64,000 nucleotides of DNA from Methylophaga sp. (lineage in GTDB: Bacteria > Pseudomonadota > Gammaproteobacteria > Nitrosococcales > Methylophagaceae): the NCBI GenBank assembly GCA_011053005.1, contig DRHW01000007.1, positions 34,723 to 98,722 of the forward strand, written 5' to 3'. Positions within the stretch are counted from its first letter, which is position 1, and each line of letters starts with the position of its first letter. Of the stretch, positions 39,749 through 49,265 are shown piece by piece. The notes under the pieces are model-generated. The model worked only from the letters and a program-made list of their open reading frames with translations. It had not been told where the DNA came from and ran no database searches. The translations under genes were made by a program, and so were the position numbers.

Positions 39749-40381
39749 ATGTCACAGTTTTATCGTCAAGCGCATTACACTATCAGCGCTACTCAATTAT
39801 CTGAATTACCGCCAGATATTGGACTCGAAGTAGCTTTTGCGGGCCGCTCAAATGCTGGTAAGTCGAGCGCAATTAACACCATTACTGATCACAAGGCACT
39901 AGCTCGAATCAGTAAAACGCCTGGTCGTACGCAAATGATCAACTTCTTTGCGTTAGATGACACCCATACATTGGTTGATTTACCGGGTTACGGCTATGCG
40001 AAAGTACCTGAACAAATCAAGATCCGCTGGCAACAAACGCTGGGGCAATATCTCGACACTCGTCAATCTCTTCAAGGCTTGATGATCATGATGGATATTC
40101 GTCATCCGCTCAAACAATTCGATATTCAAATGGTGCGCTGGGCCAATCAAAAGAATTTAGATGTACATATTTTGCTGACCAAATCAGATAAATTCAAACA
40201 CGGTGCGGCAATGGCAAGCTTACATGGCGTATTGGCCGAATTAAAAAAATTAGAACTCAACGCAACGGCGCAACTATTCTCATCACTCAAAAAGACAGGT
40301 CGAGATGAAGCTATTGCCAAATTAGATAGTTGGTTTTTAGTCAATCAAACACCCGCTGAGCTTGAATCCGCTAGCGAATAA
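39749..40381 (+). CDS. engB: GTP-binding protein EngB (YihA/YsxC)
   Basis: This 210-residue TrmE-Era-EngA-like GTPase takes part in large-subunit assembly and septation. G1 is GRSNAGKSS at about residues 31-39, G2 lies near KTPGRTQ, G3 is DLPGYG and G4 TKSDK. It is divergent from cytochrome c4, a common arrangement next to c4 genes in proteobacteria. It ends 15 bases before the soxC-like gene. Confidence 0.93.
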   Translation: MSQFYRQAHYTISATQLSELPPDIGLEVAFAGRSNAGKSSAINTITDHKALARISKTPGRTQMINFFALDDTHTLVDLPGYGYAKVPEQIKIRWQQTLGQYLDTRQSLQGLMIMMDIRHPLKQFDIQMVRWANQKNLDVHILLTKSDKFKHGAAMASLHGVLAELKKLELNATAQLFSSLKKTGRDEAIAKLDSWFLVNQTPAELESASE

Positions 40382-40396
40382 TTTAAAGGAATACAA

Positions 40397-41653
40397 ATGA
40401 CGAAGCCCACCGATAGCCGCCGCCAGTTTTTACAAAAGGTTGCTTTAGGTGGTGCTTTCGCTGGCACATTCAGTTTGCCAGTATGGGCTGCTGATAAATC
40501 CAACTTAGCCTATGATTTACCTAAATGGATGACCAAGCCCGGCAAAGGTTTTAGTAATTATGGCCAACCTTCGCCGCATGAAAAGGAAGTTATTCGCTGG
40601 ATTTCAGCAAACCCTGATGCACAAGGCAACGGCGTATCCTGGACCCCATTACATGATTTACAAGGCACCATCACACCTAATGGTCTGCATTATGAACGTC
40701 ATCATAATGGTGTGCCGCAAATTGATCCCACTCAACATTTATTACTTATTGATGGCTTAGTTGATAAACCGTTGAGTTTTGATGTCGCAAGTCTTCTGCG
40801 TTATCCAATGATTTCACGCACCTGCTTTATCGAATGTGGCGGTAATAGTAATAGCGGCTGGCGCTCGAATCCGATTCAATCAAAAGCGGGATATGCTCAC
40901 GGTTTAGTATCCAATGCAGAATGGACGGGGATCCCACTGAAACTATTATTACAAGAAGTGGGTATCAAAGCAGAGGCGAAATGGGTCATTGCTGAAGCCG
41001 CTGATGCTGCGGCGCTCAACATCAGTATTCCATTAGAAAAATTACTTGATGATGCGATACTTGCCCTTTATCAAAATGGTGAGCGATTACGTCCTGAAAA
41101 CGGCTATCCAATGCGTTTAGTATTGCCCGGATGGGAAGGCATTTTAAATGTTAAATGGTTGCGACAGTTACGACTCACTAACGAACCAGCAATGACGCGT
41201 GATGAAACCTCACAATATACAGAATTAATGCCAGATGGCACGGCACGTCAATTCACTTTTATTATGGAAGCTAAATCACTGATCACTTCACCATCACTCG
41301 GCATGATGCTGCCCGATAATCCAGGTACTTACCAAATCAGTGGGCTTGCATGGTCTGGTCGTGGCAAAATTGCACGTGTCGAAATATCTGCCGATGGTGG
41401 TGAAACATGGGCCGATGCTGAACTACATAGTCCGATATTGGATCGTGCATTTACTCGCTTTAGTTTACCTTGGCATTGGCAAGGTGATTATTCCGTTTTA
41501 CAAAGTCGTGCCACCGATGAAACAGGTTATGTACAACCAACACGTGATGCCCTTGTTCAGCAACGAGGCCAGCATGGCTTTTTTCATTACAACGCAATTG
41601 TAAGCTGGGAAATTACCGAACAAGGAGATATTAACCATGTCTACGGGATTTAA
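40397..41653 (+). CDS. soxC: SoxC-like sulfite dehydrogenase, molybdopterin subunit
   Basis: This 418-residue periplasmic molybdoenzyme has a twin-arginine signal (SRRQFLQK at residues 7-14) and the sulfite-oxidase fold. C147 in FIECGGN is the expected molybdenum ligand, and the dimerisation domain fills the C-terminal third (about 290-400). It most resembles SoxC, which oxidises sulfur-level intermediates or sulfite and reduces a partner cytochrome. That partner is encoded next and overlaps by 17 bases. No soxA, soxB, soxX, soxY or soxZ is in the window, so a free-standing sulfite dehydrogenase is possible. The symbol is by resemblance. Confidence 0.82.
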   Translation: MTKPTDSRRQFLQKVALGGAFAGTFSLPVWAADKSNLAYDLPKWMTKPGKGFSNYGQPSPHEKEVIRWISANPDAQGNGVSWTPLHDLQGTITPNGLHYERHHNGVPQIDPTQHLLLIDGLVDKPLSFDVASLLRYPMISRTCFIECGGNSNSGWRSNPIQSKAGYAHGLVSNAEWTGIPLKLLLQEVGIKAEAKWVIAEAADAAALNISIPLEKLLDDAILALYQNGERLRPENGYPMRLVLPGWEGILNVKWLRQLRLTNEPAMTRDETSQYTELMPDGTARQFTFIMEAKSLITSPSLGMMLPDNPGTYQISGLAWSGRGKIARVEISADGGETWADAELHSPILDRAFTRFSLPWHWQGDYSVLQSRATDETGYVQPTRDALVQQRGQHGFFHYNAIVSWEITEQGDINHVYGI

Positions 41654-42173
41654 ACTTTTCACTGCGTTGTTGCTGATCACAGCGTTCTCGCACAGTTACG
41701 CAGATGCCGAATACCAAGCCTTAGGCAAACACGCAGAACAACTCAGCTCACAAGTCCAATGGCATTTAACCATTACACCAGATGGAAAAGGATTACCAAT
41801 AGGTCATGGCACTGCTGAACAAGGTAGAAAGATCTTTGCTCTAAAATGTGCTGGCTGTCACGGTCCTGCTGGCATTGGTGGTAGTGCAGAACCTTTAAAA
41901 GGTGAAGTGGGTTCTCTTACCAGCGAATATCCAGAAAAAACAGTGAACAGTTATTGGCCTTATGCCACCACATTATTTGATTATATTCGTCGTGCCATGC
42001 CTATTAATGACCCCTTCTCACTTTCTGCGAATGAAGTCTACGCCCTCTGTGCCTATCTATTAAGTGAAGATGATATACTCGGAAAAGACCAAGAACTCAA
42101 CGAAGAGAATCTGCCTCAGGTCTCGATGCCGAATCGTGATGGCTTTATTGCCATTTACCCTGACAAATACTAA
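41637..42173 (+). CDS. Cytochrome c partner of the sulfite dehydrogenase
   Basis: This 178-residue exported protein (signal about 1-22) has one class I haem site, CAGCH at residues 71-75, and a likely axial methionine M121 in RRAMPIND. It overlaps the SoxC-like gene by 17 bases, which points to translational coupling and to a role as its electron acceptor, as in SoxD or SorB. It is shorter than classical dihaem SoxD. Confidence 0.82.
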   Translation: MSTGFKLFTALLLITAFSHSYADAEYQALGKHAEQLSSQVQWHLTITPDGKGLPIGHGTAEQGRKIFALKCAGCHGPAGIGGSAEPLKGEVGSLTSEYPEKTVNSYWPYATTLFDYIRRAMPINDPFSLSANEVYALCAYLLSEDDILGKDQELNEENLPQVSMPNRDGFIAIYPDKY

Positions 42174-42198
42174 TTATTTCAATATTTAAGGATCTTTT

Positions 42199-44703
42199 AT
42201 GAGCGAACGCCACTCTTGTATAGCCACACTAAGTCCCGATGTGTTTGATATACCATTATTAGGTATGGATAAAAAGTCCGTTATTCAGGACTTTAAAAAC
42301 TATCACGGTAATCACTATGCTCAAGATAGGGGTTGTGCATCTGGTCATTATTTATATTCTTCATTAGCGATGACCATAAGAAACCGCCTGTTCGAGCGGA
42401 TGAATCACACTAGACGTACTTATACTGAAGCTAAATCCAAACAAGCCTATTATCTATCTATGGAATTCCTGATGGGGCGCACAATGGGCAATGCTGCATT
42501 AAATCTAGGCTTAGACGACGTTGCAGCCCAGGCAATGCATGATCTGGGTTTAAATTTTGAAGAACTAGCTGAGCTCGAACACGATGCAGGTTTAGGTAAT
42601 GGCGGCTTAGGTCGTCTGGCAGCTTGCTTTATCGATAGCTGTGCCACCCTGCAATTACCCGTTACAGGTTATGGTATTCGTTATGAATACGGTATGTTTC
42701 AACAAAAAATTGTAGATGGAAATCAAGTAGAGATGCCTGATCATTGGTTACGTGACGGTAACCCTTGGGAGTTAGAACGTCCTGAATATACTCGAAGCGT
42801 TAAATTTGGTGGACATACTGAATTTATAAAAAATAATGATGGTCAGATGCAAGTGCATTGGGTTGATTCCAACGATGTTTTAGCGGTGCCTTATGATTTA
42901 CCAATACCTGGTTATCAAAACGATACCGTCAACAGATTACGCTTATGGAAATCGGCCGCCACCGATGAGTTTAACTTAGAAGATTTCAACTCCGGTTCTT
43001 ATACAGAGGCTGTTGCCTCTAAAAATGCAGCTGAAAATATCAGCATGGTGCTTTACCCCAATGACTCAAGTGAAAATGGTAAAGAGCTGCGTTTACGCCA
43101 ACAATATTTTCTTGCTTCGGCGAGTTTACAAGACATTCTTCATTACTGGATCACCACACAAAGTGACAACTTTGATGATTTTGCTGAAAAAAACTGCTTT
43201 CAACTCAATGATACCCACCCAACGGTTGCTGTCGCGGAATTAATGCGTTTGCTAATTGATGAACATGGCTTAAGTTGGGACAAAGCATGGCATATCACCA
43301 CTAACACAATGGCTTACACCAATCACACCTTATTACCAGAAGCCCTAGAACGCTGGTCGGTTAATATGTTTGGTCGCTTATTACCTCGTGTACTAGAAAT
43401 TGTTTATGAAATTAATGCACGCTTTTTAAGTGAAGTCGCCAACCACTGGCCGGGCGACAAACAACGTCTTGCTCGTATGTCGATTATCGAAGAAGGCCCA
43501 CAACAACATATACGTATGGCACATTTAGCGATTGTAGGTAGTTACTCTGTTAATGGTGTGGCAGCCTTACATTCGGAATTATTACAAAGAGATTTATTTA
43601 ACGATTTTTACCAACTATGGCCAAATAAATTCAACAACAAAACGAATGGCGTCACCCAACGTCGTTGGATGGCATGGTGTAATCCAGAATTACGTCAATT
43701 GCTTAACGACACCATCGGCGATAAATGGATTACCCAATTAAGTGAACTTGAAAAGTTAGTTCCCTATGCCACTAAACCTAAATTTCAACAACAATGGCAT
43801 CAGGCAAAATTAGACAATAAAAAACGTCTTGCCGACTTAGTTAAAAAAAGCTGTGGCGTGACCTTTAATACTGAAGCCATGTTTGATATTCAAGTAAAAC
43901 GTCTTCATGAATACAAACGTCAACTGCTCAATGTATTACATGTTATTCATCTTTATGACCGCATTAAACGTGGCGACACCGAAGGCATGACGAAACGCTG
44001 TGTATTATTTGGCGGTAAAGCCGCACCAGGTTATGCCATGGCGAAAGACATCATCAAACTGATTAATAATGTAGCGAAAGTTATCAATAATGATCCAGAA
44101 GTCGGTGATTGGCTAAAAGTAGTATTTTTACCAAACTACCAAGTTTCAGCCATGGAAGTTATCTGCCCAGCAGCTGATTTATCAGAACAAATATCAACGG
44201 CCGGTAAAGAAGCGTCAGGTACTGGTAACATGAAATTCATGATGAATGGCGCCATTACAATGGGTACGCTCGATGGAGCCAATATTGAAATTCTTGAAGA
44301 AGTCGGTGATAAAAACTTCTTCTTGTTTGGTTTAACAGAAGAAGAAGTAGTGGCCGCACGTGTCGGTTATAACCCACGCGCCATTATCGCACAAGATCCT
44401 GATCTAAAACGCGTGGTAGATTTACTTGAAGGCGGTCACTTTAATCAATTAGAACCTAATCGTTTTGGCAACATCATTAATGCCTTTACTGATCATAATG
44501 ACCCATGGATGACAATTGCTGATTTCCGTAGCTATGTCGATGCACAACATCAAGCTGGTCTTGCGTATCAAGACACTCCAAGATGGACAGAAATGAGTAT
44601 TCTTAACTGTGCTCACAGTGGAAAATTCTCAACTGATCGCACAATGGAGGAATACAATGATGACATCTGGAAATTAACAAAAATCGCCCCAAAACTTAAA
44701 TAA
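42199..44703 (+). CDS. glgP: Glycogen/maltodextrin phosphorylase
   Basis: This 834-residue enzyme releases glucose 1-phosphate from alpha-1,4-glucans. The N-terminal half shows YLSMEFLMGRTMGNAALNL and DAGLGNGGLGRLAACF. The pyridoxal-phosphate lysine lies in SGTGNMKFMMNGA, followed by TMGTLDGANIEI. The length is standard for bacterial and eukaryotic type phosphorylases. An AAGGAT ribosome site precedes the ATG. No glg biosynthesis genes are nearby. A strong terminator follows. Confidence 0.95.
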   Translation: MSERHSCIATLSPDVFDIPLLGMDKKSVIQDFKNYHGNHYAQDRGCASGHYLYSSLAMTIRNRLFERMNHTRRTYTEAKSKQAYYLSMEFLMGRTMGNAALNLGLDDVAAQAMHDLGLNFEELAELEHDAGLGNGGLGRLAACFIDSCATLQLPVTGYGIRYEYGMFQQKIVDGNQVEMPDHWLRDGNPWELERPEYTRSVKFGGHTEFIKNNDGQMQVHWVDSNDVLAVPYDLPIPGYQNDTVNRLRLWKSAATDEFNLEDFNSGSYTEAVASKNAAENISMVLYPNDSSENGKELRLRQQYFLASASLQDILHYWITTQSDNFDDFAEKNCFQLNDTHPTVAVAELMRLLIDEHGLSWDKAWHITTNTMAYTNHTLLPEALERWSVNMFGRLLPRVLEIVYEINARFLSEVANHWPGDKQRLARMSIIEEGPQQHIRMAHLAIVGSYSVNGVAALHSELLQRDLFNDFYQLWPNKFNNKTNGVTQRRWMAWCNPELRQLLNDTIGDKWITQLSELEKLVPYATKPKFQQQWHQAKLDNKKRLADLVKKSCGVTFNTEAMFDIQVKRLHEYKRQLLNVLHVIHLYDRIKRGDTEGMTKRCVLFGGKAAPGYAMAKDIIKLINNVAKVINNDPEVGDWLKVVFLPNYQVSAMEVICPAADLSEQISTAGKEASGTGNMKFMMNGAITMGTLDGANIEILEEVGDKNFFLFGLTEEEVVAARVGYNPRAIIAQDPDLKRVVDLLEGGHFNQLEPNRFGNIINAFTDHNDPWMTIADFRSYVDAQHQAGLAYQDTPRWTEMSILNCAHSGKFSTDRTMEEYNDDIWKLTKIAPKLK

Positions 44704-44713
44704 GCTAAGCAAT

Positions 44714-44757
44714 TGAGCCTCTTTGATTATCACTCAACCAAAGAGGCTCATTTTTTA
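44714..44757 (+). terminator. Terminator after glgP
   Basis: TGAGCCTCTTT pairs with AAAGAGGCTCA over a 15-base loop and runs into six T. Confidence 0.88.
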
Positions 44758-44860
44758 TGTTTTACCGGACTATATTACTTACGTTCTAGCAGTCACAAAT
44801 TAAAGTCAGTATAATTGCCGATTGGTCTAAACCTCGTTCAGCACCAAAATAGTCAAAAAT

Positions 44861-44937
44861 GCGCCTATAGCTCAGCTGGATAGAGTACCAGTTTCCGAAA
44901 CTGGGGGCCGCAGGTTCAAGTCCTGCTAGGCGCACCA
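44861..44937 (+). tRNA. tRNA-Arg (anticodon CCG)
   Basis: A 77-base cloverleaf. Acceptor GCGCCTA pairs perfectly with TAGGCGC, the anticodon stem CCAGT/ACTGG holds loop TTCCGAA with anticodon CCG reading CGG, the T arm GGTTCAAGTCC is canonical and CCA is encoded. A TATAAT lies at 44810-44815. It marks the start of the accessory region. Confidence 0.95.
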
Positions 44938-45251
44938 TTCTTACTTATTTTGACTCCCAGTCAAATTAGTCACAAAACATTCAATTTCACTCTGTGTCCA
45001 GATTGTGCCCATCAAATTTTAGAGTTATTCAAAATTGAGTAAATCTGATTGCTAGCCTAAAATTACTCATATGACAAAAACTTATTCATTAAGTACTAAC
45101 TTCTAAATAAACAATACACGTATTTTATCTTTAGTTTCCAAATACCACTAATCACTGATTTTTTGTATAACAAAATTATCTTTTGTGATTTTGTAATTAG
45201 TGAGGTCAGCTATCCCTGCCAACCAGATTTAAGCAATTAGGAATAATAGAT
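44938..45251. other. Intergenic region after tRNA-Arg
   Basis: No gene is seen. A short inverted repeat TTTGACT-CCC-AGTCAAA right after the tRNA could be a weak terminator. No copy of the tRNA 3' end was noticed here. Confidence 0.4.
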
Positions 45252-45686
45252 TTATGTTCTCCAAGGATGATCGGGTAAATCACATACACCAATAGTTTCA
45301 GCACCAGCACGAGCGACCAAATCATCATTTTCAACTGTGCTACCACTAACACCAATCGCGCCTGACATAAAACCTTCATCATTGACGATGGGTACGCCGC
45401 CAGGAAAAGTTATCAGGCCATCATTAGAATGTTCGATGCTATACAAAGGTTGACCAGGTTGTGATAACTGTCCAATTTCGCCACTCGGCATACCAAAAAA
45501 TAAGGCTGTTCGTGCTTTTTTGATCGCTATATCGATACTACCAACCCATGCATCATCCATACGATAAAAGGCTTTCAAGGCACCGCCTGAGTCAACAACT
45601 GCAATACACATCCGAGTTTCAGTTGATGCAGCTTTTGCTAAAGCACCATCAATCGCTTTTTTAGCTTCTTCAGAAGTAACGTGCAT
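45252..45686 (-). CDS. GlcG/HbpS-family haem-binding-type protein
   Basis: This protein of 144 residues belongs to the GlcG/HbpS family (DUF336), seen in the CIAVVDSGG strand, the [22 protein letters not shown] helix, FPGGVPI and [14 protein letters not shown]. Members bind haem or small ligands; their biochemical role varies and many are uncharacterised. I chose the ATG at 45686 because AAGGAG sits six bases before it, while the ATG at 45692 touches the ribosome site. There is no signal peptide. Confidence 0.82.
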   Translation of the reverse strand: MHVTSEEAKKAIDGALAKAASTETRMCIAVVDSGGALKAFYRMDDAWVGSIDIAIKKARTALFFGMPSGEIGQLSQPGQPLYSIEHSNDGLITFPGGVPIVNDEGFMSGAIGVSGSTVENDDLVARAGAETIGVCDLPDHPWRT

Positions 45687-45841
45687 ATCCATCTCCTTAA
45701 ATAATTTAAAAGTTTTATTGGTTTTAGAAAAACATTTTTACTTTAGTACATTGATGTGTTCATTTTATTCCATAAATTTGAGATATTCAGAACTTAGCTC
45801 ATATAAACACCACTATTGAACTAATGATTTTATTTAAATGA

Positions 45842-47680
45842 TCAGAGGCCATCAGTGTCTTCATACAATTCAGTAATTTTCTCAATATCATTACTGATAT
45901 CTTTATACTCTACAATTTGGGAAATCCAAGACTCGACGACAATTAAACTGGTTGCACTACAAGCCTGTAACCCGTATGAATAGGGTCGTAATCCACTCGT
46001 GTGTGTGAAGTTTAAATCATATAAAAACGGGTTTGAAATACCCTTGTTATTAATTGTCCGATAGCTCGCATCGATATCTATGCCAGATAATTTCAAGTTA
46101 GATTTATTGTCATTTTTTATTATTAAATTTGGATCACATTTTTCTGATGAGTTGTACGCGATGTTAGGCTCCTCAAATCGTGCTGTTGCACAACGTACCA
46201 GCCCCTTTTTGACTAAAGATTGAAACGGATAATCTTCTAATTCCAACCTTTTATGACCACCACAATTGATAAATAATCGGTATTCCATTTCCTCAATGTC
46301 ACCGGTCTCCGATTCAATAGCTATTCTGGTTCTATTATTATCAAAAGCATCATCTTTAAAACTGACCATTCCACTTTTTAGTTCAATCGCACCAGCATCA
46401 TAAAGCGCTAATAATATTTTTGCAGATTGCAGTGGTAATGCAGCGATGACGTTCATTAAAAACGACATTATCTCTTTATGAAAAAAGGCATGATCTTCAG
46501 CAGCTAGCAGCTCAGCGTGATAATTTAAGCTGTACATTAAATCATCTAAGGTTTCCATCCAGTTGATAGGAATTTTATTGTAGACAGAATTTTTAGCAGT
46601 AATCATTTCCTTCTTCATGCCTTCGAATGAATTCACGTACTCATGCTTTTCAGACATAAACTCAACTAAGTCTTTGAAACTAAAATTATCTTGTTGAAGT
46701 TTTACTACAACATCATTCATCTTGTCTTTGTTAAACGCAGCTATCAGTGCAGCTCTGCATAAATTATCAAAGTAGTCCTCGATACGCAGAAAACCATTAT
46801 CATCAATTAATTCTAATAGTTGATTACGATTGAAATGACGATAAATTTCTCGAATGGGTTCTTGTTGTTCATATTGAAGATGTGGCAACCAACCTCTCGA
46901 AGAGTGCAAAACGATCTTAAAATGGGGGGCGTTTTTATCTTTGATAAAGATTAATTGATTATCAACCGTTACAAATTGACCATGCCGATGTGATAATGAG
47001 GTAACGACATCAAAAGCACTCAACGAAGCGCCTAACGTGCCTACTGAAAAATTATAAAGTTCGCCTTCTTTTGGAAGTATTTTATGGATTGGCCAAGGCG
47101 ATGCATAGTAACCAGCTTTAGGGTTATCCTCACCTTTCCATTCATGACCATTTGCAATGACAACAGTCGAAAATGCATAAGTATTATGTTTTGAATCAGT
47201 GATAATGAGCTCATTTTCATTGCTTTGTGAAATATCTAAAACTTCACTTATATGTAGTTCCTCAATTTCAATTCCAGCTGATTTAAGGGCTATTAATAAT
47301 TGCTTAAATTGGTCATGAAAATACTGGCCCAAAGAGATACGGCTATAGACTTCAGCATCATCAATTGGCTTATTGCTAATATTAAGTTTTCGTAACGTTT
47401 CACTATTTTGTTGACGAAGCCAATTTCCGAATGTTTCTTGGAGCAGAGGGATTTCTTCTGAAGAGATATTGGCAAGATTATAGATATCCGTCGTATTTGG
47501 ATGATATGGCATACCCATTCCTAAGAGCATTTCTTTCTCAAAAATGGTTATTTTTTTCAGTTCATTTTTCAATACGTCGATATGTGTCCATATATATCGA
47601 AGAAGATAAATTGCAGTTGGACCACTGCCTACAATAGCAAGGTTTGATAAATTGCTTTTGATCATACGTTTTAGCCGCAT
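45842..47680 (-). CDS. FAD/NAD(P)-binding protein of the NAD_binding_9 type
   Basis: This 612-residue protein starts with a dinucleotide-binding motif, LAIVGSGPTAIYLLRY, and continues with YHPNTTDIYNLANISSEE and VVIANGHEW, the pattern of the FAD-NAD(P)-binding proteins related to HpyO and EpsK-type genes. The substrate is unknown. In-frame ATG codons at 47680 and 47665 are possible; the first is adjacent to GAAGG. The gene stands alone between the GlcG-like and exonuclease genes. Codon use looks AT-rich, like its accessory neighbours. I cannot assign a pathway. Confidence 0.7.
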   Translation of the reverse strand: MRLKRMIKSNLSNLAIVGSGPTAIYLLRYIWTHIDVLKNELKKITIFEKEMLLGMGMPYHPNTTDIYNLANISSEEIPLLQETFGNWLRQQNSETLRKLNISNKPIDDAEVYSRISLGQYFHDQFKQLLIALKSAGIEIEELHISEVLDISQSNENELIITDSKHNTYAFSTVVIANGHEWKGEDNPKAGYYASPWPIHKILPKEGELYNFSVGTLGASLSAFDVVTSLSHRHGQFVTVDNQLIFIKDKNAPHFKIVLHSSRGWLPHLQYEQQEPIREIYRHFNRNQLLELIDDNGFLRIEDYFDNLCRAALIAAFNKDKMNDVVVKLQQDNFSFKDLVEFMSEKHEYVNSFEGMKKEMITAKNSVYNKIPINWMETLDDLMYSLNYHAELLAAEDHAFFHKEIMSFLMNVIAALPLQSAKILLALYDAGAIELKSGMVSFKDDAFDNNRTRIAIESETGDIEEMEYRLFINCGGHKRLELEDYPFQSLVKKGLVRCATARFEEPNIAYNSSEKCDPNLIIKNDNKSNLKLSGIDIDASYRTINNKGISNPFLYDLNFTHTSGLRPYSYGLQACSATSLIVVESWISQIVEYKDISNDIEKITELYEDTDGL

Positions 47681-47766
47681 CCTTCAAAGTTATTAATCTT
47701 GTTTATCCTAATGATAATAATACATATTAATTAGTGAGCAACGCCGTGTATATTATTAAATTCGAA

Positions 47767-49161
47767 TTAATTCTTAAGTTTAATTAATTCATATTTATTA
47801 CTATCTAATGCCTTAAGTAGTAATTTATAGGTATCGTAATCGAATGCAAAAATATCTTTATGACTAAGCGCCTCAGTATAATCCAACTCGTTATATACCG
47901 TTTCAATATGACACCATTGGTCAATGATATGAATAGCGGTTTTACCAGATGATAGACTTGTTTCTTTGACGCCTAACTTACCTTCATAAGGCCATGCTTT
48001 CAGCTTATGTGCTGATAAAGCTTGCTTAAGTCTGAGATAATGTATTTCTCTTGGCTCAATTCCTTCACAAGCCCCTTTACACTTCTTTAACTGAAATGCA
48101 AAACATCGTCCTTTACCTGACTCTAGCCCTAGTAGCTTAAGACATAAATTATGCTGATCAGCAATGTCTCTTAGCGTCTCAAGCGCTTGTCTTTTCGATC
48201 TATATGTTCCATAAAGATCTCCCAGCAAGCTCGGCTCTATTTCTGAGGCATTAATCAATTTAATTTGAGGCTGATTTTCTGGATCCTGCATTACTTGCCA
48301 TGTATAAAGCTGACGCTGACGTCTGAGCCTTCGGTTATAAATAGGTTGTTTTTCTTTTACCATTCTTGATTCTAGTAATAAAGCACCTAATTCACCCGGC
48401 GTTTCGATCCATTCAATTCGTTTGATCTGTTGAGATATATTCATCTCTTTTGATGAGGCATGGTCGCCACTAAAGTGAGACATTACCCTATCTCGTAATT
48501 TGACACTTTTTCCGATATAAATGGGGAAATCATTATCTCCAAAGAAAATATAAACCCCTGGCACTTGTGGAATTTCGTCCATTAAATGACTATCTATATG
48601 AGTCGGCAGACTAGCTTGCTTTGAAAGATCTTTAGCAGCCTCAATGAGTCTTTCAAGTCCTAGCTCATTTTGAGCAGAACCAACAAAACCAATCATTAGC
48701 TCAACATCATTCATCGCTCGATGACGCATGTCGGTTGTTAATTGATGGCGATGCATAATGGCATCTAAGCTGTGGCCTTTATGTTGAGGGTAAAGTTTTC
48801 GGGAAAGCTTTACTGTGCATAAAAGGCGCTGCCTCAATGTTTGTCCTAATCGTTTATATTCACTTTTTAAAAAGCCATGATCAAATCTAACATTATGGGC
48901 AGCCATCACAGCCCCATCTAGAAATACTAATAGTTGATTGGCAACGTCTGAAAATGTAGGTGCGCTTTCCACCATTTCATCTGTAATACCCGTTAATTTC
49001 TGAATAAAAGCTGGAATAGACCTTTCTGGATTGACCAAAGTTTGCCAGCGAGCGGTTTCGATTCCATTTTCAAACCTGACTAATGCAATCTCAGTGATTC
49101 GATCTCTTAATGGCGTAGCACCAGTGGTCTCTAAATCTAAATAAACAATAATGGGTAACAT
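47767..49161 (-). CDS. DnaQ-type exonuclease fused to GIY-YIG nuclease
   Basis: This protein of 464 residues joins two nuclease modules. The N-terminal DEDDh exonuclease (about residues 1-165) has YLDLETTGATP, NVRFDHGFL and HRAMNDVEL, like the proofreading epsilon subunit. The second module (about 195-290) is a GIY-YIG domain with GVYIFF and PIYIGKS, like the N-terminus of UvrC or Cho. Such fusions exist in proteobacteria and are assumed to act in DNA repair. The first ATG is at 49161; an in-frame TTG at 49176 is less likely. Confidence 0.85.
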   Translation of the reverse strand: MLPIIVYLDLETTGATPLRDRITEIALVRFENGIETARWQTLVNPERSIPAFIQKLTGITDEMVESAPTFSDVANQLLVFLDGAVMAAHNVRFDHGFLKSEYKRLGQTLRQRLLCTVKLSRKLYPQHKGHSLDAIMHRHQLTTDMRHRAMNDVELMIGFVGSAQNELGLERLIEAAKDLSKQASLPTHIDSHLMDEIPQVPGVYIFFGDNDFPIYIGKSVKLRDRVMSHFSGDHASSKEMNISQQIKRIEWIETPGELGALLLESRMVKEKQPIYNRRLRRQRQLYTWQVMQDPENQPQIKLINASEIEPSLLGDLYGTYRSKRQALETLRDIADQHNLCLKLLGLESGKGRCFAFQLKKCKGACEGIEPREIHYLRLKQALSAHKLKAWPYEGKLGVKETSLSSGKTAIHIIDQWCHIETVYNELDYTEALSHKDIFAFDYDTYKLLLKALDSNKYELIKLKN

Positions 49162-49265
49162 AAATTTATCAATCAATATGAAGATTTTACTAAATAGATT
49201 TACTTAAAATATTAAACAAAAAGGCCACTAAATATTAGTGGCCTAAAGTAAATTACAATTAAAAC

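Noticed and set aside
44861..45251. tRNA-Arg as integration site of a genomic island
   Set aside because: The accessory genes start here, but I found no repeated tRNA 3' end, integrase or excisionase in the window.
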